A stretch of DNA of 64,000 bases from Bin5 sp965242905 (GCA_965242905.1 CBDETM010000002.1:1860001-1924000); one strand, 5' to 3'. Positions 16,797-25,635 are shown, numbered from the stretch's first letter. A program made the numbers and translations. Notes: generated from the letters alone by a model not told the origin.

Positions 16797-17252
16797 CGGT
16801 ATGAGCGTCCCAGTTTTGGGGCAAAAGGGGTCAGGTGGGGAATGCGAGGCGACGGTGGGTGATTATGTGTTCCGGCTCTCGGAGGAGAACAGGGCAGGCA
16901 CATAGGCGAGGAGAGAGTGGAGAGTAGTGAGTGCCGCAGACTTGTTTGAGTGAGATTGGCTCGGGGACAGGCGGGACGTGGTTGGGCGAAGCTCGTTCGA
17001 ATGGGCACCTGTCACCAATGTAGACACCAGGTCGGCGAGGCATGTTGTAGGAGAGGGGGCGTTGCGGGGGCGGAGCCCCCGCACAAGGGAGGGCCGAATA
17101 GGCCCGACCGCCCAGAACTGCAGTGGTCAGTGGTTAGTGGTCAGTTGTCAGAGACGATGCTTTTCTTGCCTCAGAGTTGAACGCGGACTGGCCATGGTTT
17201 GATCTGTGCAAGAGGTTTGCTTGAACTCACTCCCACTTTGGGATGGACACGT
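16797..17252 (+). repeat. Intergenic MITE-like repeat, copy B (about 456 bp)
   Basis: Second full copy, same orientation as copy A and collinear with it throughout. The left end is at about 16799 (GTATGAGCGTCCCAGTTTTG) and the inverted right end CTCCCACTTTGGGATGGACA lies at 17230-17249. The core at 17056-17113 is identical to copy A, with the GCGGGGGC-GGA-GCCCCCGC hairpin at 17064-17082. It fills most of the 626-base gap between the coiled-coil gene and the GcvT-type gene; the short remainder (17253-17348) shows nothing else. The minus-strand frame 16863-17084 inside it is not a gene. Confidence 0.82.
17122..17151 (+). repeat. Heptanucleotide tandem repeat (AGTGGTY)4 inside repeat copy B
   Basis: Four consecutive 7-base units: AGTGGTC, AGTGGTT, AGTGGTC and AGTTGTC. 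Shorter runs of the same unit occur in other gene gaps (10725-10740; 45012-45030; complement near 9806-9818). Copies A and E lack the expansion at this place, so it is a length polymorphism within the element. Confidence 0.65.
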
Positions 17253-17348
17253 AAAAACTTTGACGGGCTCGGCCTTCCAATTTGTGTCGGGCCGTAGTTA
17301 TGTTTTTCCGCCGAAATGCCGGCGCCCTGATCTGTCGCTTACCACCTT

Positions 17349-18608
17349 CTAAGGGCCACTGCCATTTATCAATTCCGTCTTGGGCAGGTCCTTGGTGGGG
17401 TCGACGAAGGGGACGCGGACGACCTCGGCGTCGACGATGCCGTCGGCGGGGAGTTGGACTTTGACCTGGGTGCCGCGCCTCCAGTGCGAGCGGGGCATGA
17501 CGGCCAGGGCGATGTTGGACTCCTGGTTCGGAGACCAGAAGGCGCTGGTGACGTAGCCGACGTCGTCGCCGGAGTCGCTGTCTTTGACCAAGTAGAAATC
17601 CTCGTTGTACCAGACGATCGGTCCGCCGCCGACGCGTAGACCGACCAGCCGCTGATTCACCCCCTCCTGCTTGATTCTCGTGAGCGCCTCTTTGCCGATG
17701 AAGTCGCCCTTGTCCAGATCCACCTGCCAGCCGAGGCGGACTTCGTAGGGGTTGTTCTCGATGTCCATGTCCTGGCCGTAGGAGAGGATGCCGGCCTCGA
17801 TGCGGCGGATGTGACTGGGCGCGATGACGCCGAGGTTGAACTCCTGGCCCTGCTCGAGGATGTGGGGCCAGACGTCGTCGGCGTGAAGCATGGCGTTGTG
17901 CAGGTAGATCTCGAAGCCGACCTCGGCGGAGAAACCGGTGCGCGAGATGGTTACTGGGTGACCTTTGAGGGTTTCGTGGATGAGGCCGTAGTAGGGAATT
18001 TCGCGGATGTGACTGCCGAACATCTTCTCCATCAGGGGGGCGGACTTGGGGCCTTGGATCTGGACCGGAGAGACGTCGAGCTCGTGGATGTCGACGTTGA
18101 AGCGGCCGGTGGCGTTGACGCCCTGGGCCCAAAGCAGCACGTCGGAGTCGGAGATGCTGAACCAGAACTCGTCGTCGGCGACGCGCAGGAGCACGGGGTC
18201 ATTGATGATGCCGCCGTACTGGTTGCAGAGGATGACGTAGCGGGCGCGCATGTTGGGCATCAGGGTGTGCACATCGCGGGTGATAAGGTAGTCGACGAAC
18301 TGTGCGGCTTCGGGGCCCTTGACCTGGATCTGACGTTCGACGGCCACATCCCACATGCTGACGTGCTCGGTCAGGAATTTGTACTCGGCGAGCATTCCGC
18401 CGTCTTCGGGCTTGATGTAGGCACGGGGGTGGTACTGGTGGTTGTAGGTGGTGTAGGCCCAGCAGCCGGCGGCCTTGGACAGGTGCCACCATGGCGATTT
18501 CCTGATGCGGGTCGAGATGAGCATACGGGCATCGCTGTTTCCGCTCTGGCGCAGGTTTATGGGCAGGCGGCGGTTCTTGAGGCCGTCGATGAGTAGTGTT
18601 TGTTGCAT
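17349..18608 (-). CDS. GcvT-type folate-dependent aminomethyl/methyl transferase
   Basis: 419-residue protein of the aminomethyltransferase (GcvT) fold, which passes a methyl or methylene group from an N- or S-methylated substrate to tetrahydrofolate. The family landmarks are VSMWDVAVERQIQVKGPEA, a central SAEVGFEIYL (folate/substrate-contact region), EAGILSYGQDMD, and LGWQVDLDKGDFIGKEAL, the conserved junction to the C-terminal barrel domain. It has a longer N-terminus than GcvT itself. Relatives include DMSP demethylase (DmdA) and several N-demethylases, and the sequence alone does not let me choose. It is the last gene of the methylated-amine-type operon, 74 bases after the FAD/GcvT fusion. 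Confidence 0.85.
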   Translation of the reverse strand: MQQTLLIDGLKNRRLPINLRQSGNSDARMLISTRIRKSPWWHLSKAAGCWAYTTYNHQYHPRAYIKPEDGGMLAEYKFLTEHVSMWDVAVERQIQVKGPEAAQFVDYLITRDVHTLMPNMRARYVILCNQYGGIINDPVLLRVADDEFWFSISDSDVLLWAQGVNATGRFNVDIHELDVSPVQIQGPKSAPLMEKMFGSHIREIPYYGLIHETLKGHPVTISRTGFSAEVGFEIYLHNAMLHADDVWPHILEQGQEFNLGVIAPSHIRRIEAGILSYGQDMDIENNPYEVRLGWQVDLDKGDFIGKEALTRIKQEGVNQRLVGLRVGGGPIVWYNEDFYLVKDSDSGDDVGYVTSAFWSPNQESNIALAVMPRSHWRRGTQVKVQLPADGIVDAEVVRVPFVDPTKDLPKTELINGSGP

Positions 18609-18682
18609 GTGGAGAAACTCCAGTGGTTGTTAGTGTTTAGTTTTGAGTTTCTAGTTCTTAGTGGCCGATAGCCAGCAACGTT

Positions 18683-21142
18683 TTATGCCTTCATTTTTGT
18701 GCCTCGTGGATCGTAGAGAGGTTCGCGGGCAACCGTTGCGGGGAGGCGTTCGCCGAAGTAGAGGATGTCGACGCTGGTTCCTTCTTTGGCGTAGTCGCTG
18801 GACAGGTAGCCGTAGACGATGCCGCGGCCGATTGTGTGGCCGTAGTTTGCGCTGGTGACGTAGCCCAGGAGGCGGTCTGCGTCCATGATCGGCTCTTTGC
18901 CCATGACGACGGCGTCGGGGTTGTCGAGGGTCATGCTGCAGAGTTGGCGCGCGTTGCCCTGGGCGCGAAATCCTGTCAGTGCATCGCGGCCGACGAAGTC
19001 GCCCTTGTTCATGCGCACGACGAACTCGATGCCGGCCTCGTAAGGATTGTACTCGGTGTGGATGTCCTGGCCCCAGAGACGGTAGCCCTTTTCGAGGCGG
19101 AGGGAGTCAAAGGCGCCGCCGCCGGCCGCGATCAGGCCGAACGGTTCGCCCGCTTCCCAAAGGATGTCCCAGAGGCGCAGGCCTTGCTCGAACGAGGCGT
19201 AGAGTTCCCAGCCGAGTTCGCCTACGTATGAGATACGCAAGGCCAGAACAGGGACTTCGGCGATCGTTATCTGTTTAGCTGTCAGGTAGGGGAAGGCGGC
19301 GTCGCTCAGGTCGTCTTCGCAGACTGTGCTGAGCAGGTCGCGGGCGTGCGGGCCCCAGAGGCCGATGCAGCACAGGGTTGGCGATATATCGGTCAGGCTG
19401 GCCGACCCGTCGCCGGGAAGATGCTTCTCCATCCAAGCCAGATCGTGGAGACCCATGGCGCCGCCGGTCACGATCATGAAGCGCTCTTCGGCCAGGCGGG
19501 TGACGGTCAGGTCGCACTTGATGCCGCCGCGCGGGGTCAGCATGGCGGTGTAGGTGATGGAACCGACGGGTCTGTCCATCTGGTTGGCGGCCAGGCGCTG
19601 CAGGGCAGGGAGCGCGCCGGGGCCGGTCATCTCAAATATGGCGAAGGGTGTCAGATCGAATAGGGCCACGCGTTCCCGCGTGGCTGCGTGTTCGGCTGCG
19701 ACCGCCGGTGACCATTCCTGCGCGGCCCAGTCGTTGCGGGCTGTGCCGTTTACATTGAGTGTTTCGAGCAATGCCAGGTTGGCATCGTACCATTGGGGGC
19801 GTTCCCAGCCGGCGTTCTCGAAGAAGACAGCGTCCAACTCCTGCTGGCGAGCAAAGAAGGGCGTCAGGCGCAGGTTGCGGGGGTGGGTCATCTGCTGGCG
19901 GGGGTGGATGATGTCGTAGACTTCGCGGTACTGCTGGGCGGCGCGGGCGCGGACGTAGGGGCGGCTGAGGGCGTGCGGGTGGAAACGCCTGATGTCGCAT
20001 TCGTGCAGGTCGGTGCTTGGCTCGCCGTTTACGATCCATTCGGCGACCGCTTTGCCGACGCCGCCGGCGTGTGTGATCCAGACGGCCTGGGCGGACCAGA
20101 AGCCGGGCAGTTGGGGGGATTCGCCGAGTACGGGGAAGCCGTCGTTGGTGAATGAAAAGATGCCGTTGAGTCTGCGTTTCAATTCAACATCTTTGAGGCC
20201 GGGCATCAGTTCGCCGGTTGCGGTCAGCGCGGCCTCGAAGTGGGCAGGGGGGAAGGGCATTTCTGCGGGGGGCAATCCTTCCATGGCGCGGTCGGGGAGG
20301 TCGTTGGCGTCCACCAGGAGGGGTTCGTGCAGGTAAGAGCCGATGCCGATGCTTTCGCCTTCCTGCCGGAAGTACATTGCCTTGTCCTGATTGCGCAGGA
20401 AGGGGAGGGCTATCTCCTCGGTGGCGCCGGCAAGTTCGGACAACGGTACTGTCACGGCGTAGAGGTGTTGCATCGGCGAGAGTGGGATGGGCACCTTTGC
20501 CATGCCGCCGACCTTGGGTGCCCAGATGCCGGTGGCGGCGACGACGAGGTCTGTGTTGATGTCACCGTTGGTTGTCTGCACGGCGGTGACGCGCCCGCCG
20601 GCGGTGGCGAAGCCGGTCACTTTGACGCCGCCGGAAAATTGGGCGCCGGTTTGCTCGGCCGCGCGCGCCATCGCCTCTGCCGAACGAGTCGCCTTGGTCT
20701 GGATGTCGGAGGGGACGTAGAGCGCGCCGAGGATGCGGTCGGAGAGGAGTGGGAAGCGGGCGCGCGCTTCGTCGGGTGTGAGCAGGTGGCATTCCACGCC
20801 CCAGGCGAGGCCGTAGCCGTGCTTTCGTTTAAGGTCTGTGAGGCGCTCAGGCGTCCAGGCGACTTCCATGCTGCCGACCTGGCGGGTGCAGGGCTCGCCG
20901 TCAAGCTCCATTTGAGTCCAGAGATCGACGCTGTGGCGTGCGAACTCGGTCATCGTTTTGGAGGCGTTGATTTGGAAGACGAGGCCCGGCGCGTGCGAGG
21001 TGGAGCCGCCGGTCTCGAAGAGCGGGCCTTGATCGACGACGACGATCTCGTGCCGTCCGAGTTTCGTCAGGTGGTAGGCCACGCTACAGCCGGCGATTCC
21101 GGCGCCGATAATCACTACCTGGGCATGCTTGGGCAACATCAT
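18683..21142 (-). CDS. FAD-dependent oxidoreductase / GcvT fusion (dimethylglycine or sarcosine dehydrogenase-like)
   Basis: 819-residue two-part enzyme that oxidises an N-methyl group and hands the one-carbon unit to tetrahydrofolate. Residues 1-380 form a DAO-type FAD domain with GAGIAG (13-18) and STSHAPGL, where His50 corresponds to the covalently flavinylated His of dimethylglycine dehydrogenase. The FAO central domain follows (HPHALSRPYVRARAAQQYRE). The last 370 residues are GcvT plus its C-terminal domain (YVGELGWELYASFEQGL, FVVRMNKGDFVGRDAL). Size and order match dimethylglycine and sarcosine dehydrogenases. It overlaps no neighbour; the dehydrogenase gene ends 32 bases upstream. The substrate is inferred from the family only. 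Confidence 0.9.
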   Translation of the reverse strand: MMLPKHAQVVIIGAGIAGCSVAYHLTKLGRHEIVVVDQGPLFETGGSTSHAPGLVFQINASKTMTEFARHSVDLWTQMELDGEPCTRQVGSMEVAWTPERLTDLKRKHGYGLAWGVECHLLTPDEARARFPLLSDRILGALYVPSDIQTKATRSAEAMARAAEQTGAQFSGGVKVTGFATAGGRVTAVQTTNGDINTDLVVAATGIWAPKVGGMAKVPIPLSPMQHLYAVTVPLSELAGATEEIALPFLRNQDKAMYFRQEGESIGIGSYLHEPLLVDANDLPDRAMEGLPPAEMPFPPAHFEAALTATGELMPGLKDVELKRRLNGIFSFTNDGFPVLGESPQLPGFWSAQAVWITHAGGVGKAVAEWIVNGEPSTDLHECDIRRFHPHALSRPYVRARAAQQYREVYDIIHPRQQMTHPRNLRLTPFFARQQELDAVFFENAGWERPQWYDANLALLETLNVNGTARNDWAAQEWSPAVAAEHAATRERVALFDLTPFAIFEMTGPGALPALQRLAANQMDRPVGSITYTAMLTPRGGIKCDLTVTRLAEERFMIVTGGAMGLHDLAWMEKHLPGDGSASLTDISPTLCCIGLWGPHARDLLSTVCEDDLSDAAFPYLTAKQITIAEVPVLALRISYVGELGWELYASFEQGLRLWDILWEAGEPFGLIAAGGGAFDSLRLEKGYRLWGQDIHTEYNPYEAGIEFVVRMNKGDFVGRDALTGFRAQGNARQLCSMTLDNPDAVVMGKEPIMDADRLLGYVTSANYGHTIGRGIVYGYLSSDYAKEGTSVDILYFGERLPATVAREPLYDPRGTKMKA

Positions 21143-21174
21143 TGTCCCTACTTTCGGGTGACCGCGTTGCGGCC

Positions 21175-22182
21175 TCAGGCCATAATCTTCAGTTTCTCAT
21201 ACGGTACGACCAGCCGCAGCGGTTCGTCGTTGTAGAAACGTTGGATATCGCGAACGATCTCTTCGACCAGGCGCATGCGGTTCTCGACCGTGTGGCCTGA
21301 CACATGGGGGGACAGGAAGACATTGTCGAGATCGCGCATGGGGTGGTCGGGGGATAAGGGTTCCGGCTCGAAGACATCGATGTAGGCGTTGAAGCGGTTC
21401 TTCTGCAGCTCGGCAACCAGGGCATCCTGATCCAGAACCCAGGAGCGGGCGGTGTGTACGAAGAGTGCACCGTCGGGAATCGACTCAAAATGGGCGCCGG
21501 TGATCATCTTTCTGGTCTCGGGGGTGATGGGGGCGTGCACCGAGATGATATCGGAGCCGGCAAAGATCTCTTCCAGGGAAACGCTGCGCACATCGAGCAG
21601 GAGGGCGTCTTCCTGGGTGAGATAGGGGTCGTAGACCGACACGTCGCAGTTGAAGGGTTTGAGCAGGCCGATGACGCGGCGGCCGACCATGCTGGCGCTG
21701 ACGAGCCCCACTTTTTTGGAATAGAGAGAGTGACCGGGCCAGTTGGGGGCGGGTTTCCAGCCGCGTTCGACCTTCATGGTGTGTTCGTAGGGCCAGAGGT
21801 TGCGCTGACCGCTGAGCATGGCCCAGAGCGTGTATTCGGCAACGGATTCGGCGATTACGTCGGCGGCACTGAGGAGGACGATGCCGCGTTCGTGGCCGGA
21901 TTCTGCCAGGCGGGTCTTGACCGAGCCGGCGGCGTGGCCGACGATCTGCAGGTCGGTGGCTGCGGCTACGTGTTCGTCGGTGATGAGGGGCGACCCCCAG
22001 GAGGTGACCACGACTGACGCGCCGGGGATCATCTCGAGCAGCTCATCGCTTGTGTAGTTGCGATCAAGCTTGTTCCAGATCACGGTGCCCAGGCTCTCCA
22101 GTATGGAGACGGCCTCCGGGGAGAGGATGTCTTCAGAGAGACCAACCGGGGGCAGGTAGAGAATCTTTCGTTCTTGCGTCAT
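21175..22182 (-). CDS. D-2-hydroxyacid dehydrogenase family protein with altered nucleotide motif
   Basis: 335-residue NAD-dependent dehydrogenase of the D-isomer-specific family (glycerate/phosphoglycerate type). The catalytic Arg (VHTARSWVLDQDAL), Glu (DVFEPEPL) and His (LSPHVSGHT) are in place. The Rossmann glycine motif is unusual: in VGLVSASMVGRRVIG, SAS stands where GxG is normal, so only the third glycine remains. The gene lies between the second permease and the FAD/GcvT fusion, with gaps of 9 and 32 bases, so it belongs to the operon. It could reduce an oxo-acid formed from the imported compound, or the altered motif may mean weak cofactor binding. Confidence 0.87.
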   Translation of the reverse strand: MTQERKILYLPPVGLSEDILSPEAVSILESLGTVIWNKLDRNYTSDELLEMIPGASVVVTSWGSPLITDEHVAAATDLQIVGHAAGSVKTRLAESGHERGIVLLSAADVIAESVAEYTLWAMLSGQRNLWPYEHTMKVERGWKPAPNWPGHSLYSKKVGLVSASMVGRRVIGLLKPFNCDVSVYDPYLTQEDALLLDVRSVSLEEIFAGSDIISVHAPITPETRKMITGAHFESIPDGALFVHTARSWVLDQDALVAELQKNRFNAYIDVFEPEPLSPDHPMRDLDNVFLSPHVSGHTVENRMRLVEEIVRDIQRFYNDEPLRLVVPYEKLKIMA

Positions 22183-22191
22183 GCGAATGTG

Positions 22192-23046
22192 TCAGCCTTT
22201 CACGCCGCTGAGTGAGATGCCGCGAATGATATAGCGCTGCATGAGTATGAAGACGAGCAGTGTCGGGAGAAAGCCGAGCACGGCGCCGGCCATATCCAAT
22301 CCTGCATCGCCGCCGGAGCGCGCCACGGTGCCCAGGCCGACGGTCAGGGTGCGCATATCGGACTTGGATGTGACGATCATGGGATAGAAAAAAGAGTTCC
22401 AGTTGCCCATGAAGCGGAGGACAGCCAGCGTCGCCATGGTGGGCACGACCTGCGGCATCAGCACATGCCACCAGTTCTGCCAGAGATTGGCGCCATCGAT
22501 GGTCCCGGCATCGTCATAGTCGCGGGGGATGCTCAGATAGGCCTGGCGCAGCAGGAAGGTACCGAAAATGGAGGCAAACCAGGGCCCGATCAGAGCGGTA
22601 TAGGTGTTCACAAGCCCGAGCTGCGAGAGAACGACGAACTGGGGCACGATCAGGGCTGTATCCGGCATGATCAGAATGCCCAAGAATAGTACAAAGATGA
22701 CGTTCTTGCCCCAGAAATCGCCCCTGGCAAAGGCAAATCCGGCCATACTCGAGGTGATCACTCCGCCCAGGGTTGATATGACGGCGACATAGACACTGTT
22801 GAAGAGCCAGCGCAGTGCGTCTGTGCGGGCAAAGAGTGTCTGGAAGTTCTCCAGGGTCATCGGCGTTGGGATCAGTTCGACTGGGAAGGTGATAAAGCGA
22901 ATGTTCTGGGTGAGAGAAACCGACAGCATGATCAGAAACGGCCCAACGGTTGTGATCGCCACCGCGGCCATCAGCAAGTAGATTATAGTCTCTCTAATCG
23001 GGTTGGGCTTTTCGACTGAGGTGCTGCTGGTTTCGGAAACAGACAT
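22192..23046 (-). CDS. Carbohydrate-type ABC transporter permease (MalG type)
   Basis: 284-residue permease with six predicted membrane helices. The EAA-loop region is IPRDYDDAGTIDGANLWQNW followed by HVLMPQVVPT, and the C-terminus MQRYIIRGISLSGVKG is standard for this family. It starts 101 bases after the MalF-type permease stop; the gap shows no clear structure. In this operon the sugar-type permeases are linked to demethylating enzymes, so the ligand may be a methylated amine conjugate or a sugar. No ATPase gene is nearby. Confidence 0.92.
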   Translation of the reverse strand: MSVSETSSTSVEKPNPIRETIIYLLMAAVAITTVGPFLIMLSVSLTQNIRFITFPVELIPTPMTLENFQTLFARTDALRWLFNSVYVAVISTLGGVITSSMAGFAFARGDFWGKNVIFVLFLGILIMPDTALIVPQFVVLSQLGLVNTYTALIGPWFASIFGTFLLRQAYLSIPRDYDDAGTIDGANLWQNWWHVLMPQVVPTMATLAVLRFMGNWNSFFYPMIVTSKSDMRTLTVGLGTVARSGGDAGLDMAGAVLGFLPTLLVFILMQRYIIRGISLSGVKG

Positions 23047-23147
23047 CTGGAGAGCTCCAAAGCGATCATTCCAAGATAAAGAGACAGGCGCCGGTCTCTT
23101 CCAACAAGGGCTTTCCTTGATGACCGGCGATTTTCCCTACATGTCAG

Positions 23148-24089
23148 CTAATAGACGTCTTCTCCAAAACGCAGATAGCGGGACTGAATCAGTGCGATGA
23201 GCAGAATAATCAGGAAGAAGAGTATCGAAAGGGCGGATGCGTAACCGAAGCGGCCGAAGTTAAAAGCTTCGTTGTAGATCTGGTAGACCACGGTGGTTGT
23301 GGCGTTCACAGGCCCGCCGCCGGTCAGTATGAAGATGGAACCGAAGACCTGCAGTGCGCCGATGGTGGCGATGACGATGATAAAGGCGGCTGTTGGGCGC
23401 AGAAGTGGAATGGTGACGTAGCGATGAAGACGCCATCCGTTGGCGCCATCGACTTTGGCGGCATCATAGAGTTCATTGGGGATGGCCTGCAGCCCGGCAA
23501 GCCAGATGACCATAAAGTAACCGAACGCCTCCCACAAACTGATGCCGACAATGCTGGGCATGGCCTGGTATACGTCGATCAGCCATCTCTGGGGCGGGAT
23601 GCCGACAAGCCCGATCAGAAAGTTAAGAGGGCCGTCGGGGCGGGGCGAAAGGAAGCGGCGAAAGATCAGGGCAAGGACCGCCACCGACGTAATGTTGGGA
23701 AGAAAGTAGATGGCGCGGAAGGCTTTCATGCCCCGCAACGGCCTGTTTACGAGCACGGCAACGCCCAGTGAAATTGCCACCAGGAGGGGGATATACATTA
23801 GCGTAAACCAGGCCGTGTTGAGCATGGCCTTGTGGAGCTTGGCATCGGTCAGCATGTTGATGAAGTGTGCGATCCCGACAAATTCACGCGTCGAGAGCAG
23901 ATCTGTCTTCAAGACACTGTACCGGAACATCGAAATCCAAGGGATCAGGTTGAAGACCAGGAAGACAACGGCGTTGATGATGATAAAGGGATACCAGGGC
24001 AGGGAACGCCGCAGCCGTCTCAGGAACTGGGAGGTTGCGCGCTGGGAAGGGCTCGCAACGGCCATGATCAGTTTCTCCATTCCGAACAA
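23148..24089 (-). CDS. Carbohydrate-type ABC transporter permease (MalF type)
   Basis: 313-residue permease, six predicted membrane helices after a basic N-terminal tail (RRLRRSLPWYPFI). It shows the EAA region IPNELYDAAKVDGANGWRLH with YVTIPLLRP, and the conserved FGSIFILTGGGPVNATTTVV. The start is uncertain: ATGs at 24089, 24077 and 24065 are in frame, and GGAG lies close to the latter two. It is separated from the binding-protein gene by a hairpin with a T run. Confidence 0.92.
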   Translation of the reverse strand: MFGMEKLIMAVASPSQRATSQFLRRLRRSLPWYPFIIINAVVFLVFNLIPWISMFRYSVLKTDLLSTREFVGIAHFINMLTDAKLHKAMLNTAWFTLMYIPLLVAISLGVAVLVNRPLRGMKAFRAIYFLPNITSVAVLALIFRRFLSPRPDGPLNFLIGLVGIPPQRWLIDVYQAMPSIVGISLWEAFGYFMVIWLAGLQAIPNELYDAAKVDGANGWRLHRYVTIPLLRPTAAFIIVIATIGALQVFGSIFILTGGGPVNATTTVVYQIYNEAFNFGRFGYASALSILFFLIILLIALIQSRYLRFGEDVY

Positions 24090-24143
24090 AAAACCGCAGA
24101 GTTGCTGAGATGGGAGGCTTTCCCGCTTCTCCGCAACTCTGCG
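24086..24143 (-). terminator. Terminator-like hairpin between binding-protein and permease genes
   Basis: On the minus strand CGCAGAGTTGC (24133-24143 complement) pairs with GCAACTCTGCG (24095-24105 complement), an 11-bp perfect stem, followed by GGTTTTTTG. This is the form of a Rho-independent terminator, yet it stands inside the operon. A second small hairpin, ACGGAG-TCAA-CTCCGT, lies at 24165-24180 and touches the stop codon. Partial termination here would give more binding protein than permease. Confidence 0.7.
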
Positions 24144-24179
24144 ATCTGAGTTGGGACTGCTTAGACGGAGTTGACTCCG

Positions 24180-25496
24180 TTATCCATACTGTTCCAACAG
24201 AAGCGCATCGATCTCAGTCTTGATGGTCTCCAACGCCTCTTCTACCGTGACCTGACCGAGAATGGCGGCCTGGAACTGCGGGCCGGCGACAACCTTACTC
24301 TCCTGCCAGAGGGTGTTGGTGTCGACACCGGCAAACAGCAGCGGTCCGAAACGGTCCACGTACTCGGCCGTGCATGGGGCAGGACTCCAGATTCCCTTGG
24401 CCTTGTTGCCGACAGGGGTCGTGCCTGCCAGGTTGGCGCGTGTCCCGACCTGTTCGGGCGCAAGCATGTACGTAACCCAAGTGACGGCAGCGTCGACCGC
24501 GTCGCTCTGACTGGTGATGGCCCAACCCTGGCCCGAAACGATGCCGGAAACCGCGGTAATTGAGCTGTCCTTGCTGCGGGGGTGGCCGATCACGAACTCC
24601 AGATCCGGGTTTGCTTCAACGTCTTGAACGCAGGCTGCATCTTCCCTGCGTCCTGTCACCTGTTCCAATGAACCCCAATAATCGGGAAGGCCGCCCTGTT
24701 CATCGACGCTGCCGATGGCGTATTCCAGGGGGACCCAGCCATTGTCATATTCAGTGACCCAGCGGGTCAGGGCATCAATGACGGGCTGCTCCAGGAAATT
24801 GGAGGTGGTGCGATCGTCGGCGTAGACCTGCCCGCCTGCTTCGTGCACGGTAACCAGGAATTCACCCCAGTTGAAGGTACTGAGGTTTTCCAGATACCAG
24901 TTGTTTTCTGCGGCTTTTTCAGCCAGGGCATAGAGCTCGTCCCAGGTCCCGAATGCCGCGGTGGCCGGGTCATAGCCCAGTTCTGAAAGCAGGCCGCCGT
25001 TGTAGGCGATGCCGTTGACTTCGGCTTCGAACAGCGGCATGTAGAGGACACCGTCCATGCTGGCCGCATCGATTTCGGCGCCGGTATAGTCGGCCAGGAC
25101 CTCGGCGGACAGAAGGTCGTCAAGACCAAGGATCACGCCTTTGGTGATATAGGCTGGCACGGTATCGGTGGTGGCATCCCAGATATCGGGCGCCTCGCCG
25201 GCTGCTGCGGCGGCGTAGAGTTTCTCGCGACGCCCGCCCCAGGGCTGTACCTCGACCTGCGCCATGATGTCAGGATGGGCAGCATGGAAGCCCTCATTCA
25301 GAGGGGCATAGACGATGTCGCCATCATTCTCCGTGCGGGGATAGGCCCAGATGTCGATGGTCGTTGTAGCCATGGCTGCGTCGCCGCTATCGGCAGCGGG
25401 CGCGGCCGGGGCGACACAGGCCGCCAAAGCCGAAGTAACAGTCACGCCGGCTGACAGCTGCAAGAACTTGCGTCGGCTCAATACTGGTTGCTTCAT
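24180..25496 (-). CDS. Extracellular solute-binding lipoprotein of ABC importer (family 1)
   Basis: 438-residue binding protein with a twin-arginine motif (SRRKFLQ) and a lipobox (LAAC), so it is probably Tat-exported and lipid-anchored. Typical mature features are TTIDIWAYPRTENDGD, DIWDATTDTVPAYITKGVIL and AVTWVTYMLAPEQVG. AGGAGG lies five bases before the ATG. It is the first gene of the operon that leads through two permeases to a hydroxyacid dehydrogenase and two GcvT-domain demethylases. Transcription probably starts at the TATAAT box at 25583-25588. The ligand is unknown; family 1 proteins usually bind sugars, but the downstream enzymes point to an N-methylated compound. Confidence 0.92.
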   Translation of the reverse strand: MKQPVLSRRKFLQLSAGVTVTSALAACVAPAAPAADSGDAAMATTTIDIWAYPRTENDGDIVYAPLNEGFHAAHPDIMAQVEVQPWGGRREKLYAAAAAGEAPDIWDATTDTVPAYITKGVILGLDDLLSAEVLADYTGAEIDAASMDGVLYMPLFEAEVNGIAYNGGLLSELGYDPATAAFGTWDELYALAEKAAENNWYLENLSTFNWGEFLVTVHEAGGQVYADDRTTSNFLEQPVIDALTRWVTEYDNGWVPLEYAIGSVDEQGGLPDYWGSLEQVTGRREDAACVQDVEANPDLEFVIGHPRSKDSSITAVSGIVSGQGWAITSQSDAVDAAVTWVTYMLAPEQVGTRANLAGTTPVGNKAKGIWSPAPCTAEYVDRFGPLLFAGVDTNTLWQESKVVAGPQFQAAILGQVTVEEALETIKTEIDALLLEQYG

Positions 25497-25582
25497 GGGA
25501 TCCTCCTAAAGGAAATGTATGGATATTGGCAACTGCTAATCCAGGCAGAGTGAGGCAAGTACAATTGTGTGGCGGTTGCGTG

Positions 25583-25613
25583 ATTATATCGCAATCATTG
25601 CGATATGGGACAA
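25583..25613 (-). promoter_or_regulatory. Promoter with overlapping 21-bp perfect palindrome (operator)
   Basis: On the minus strand a perfect -10 box TATAAT (complement of 25583-25588) is preceded 19 bases upstream by TTGTCC (complement of 25608-25613). A perfect palindrome with 10-bp arms ATATCGCAAT and ATTGCGATAT around one central base occupies 25586-25606, that is, the whole spacer plus half of the -10. This is the position of a repressor operator. No regulator gene is adjacent, and I saw no second copy in the window. Confidence 0.65.
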
Positions 25614-25635
25614 TCTGCAAGACTCGAAACAGGTC

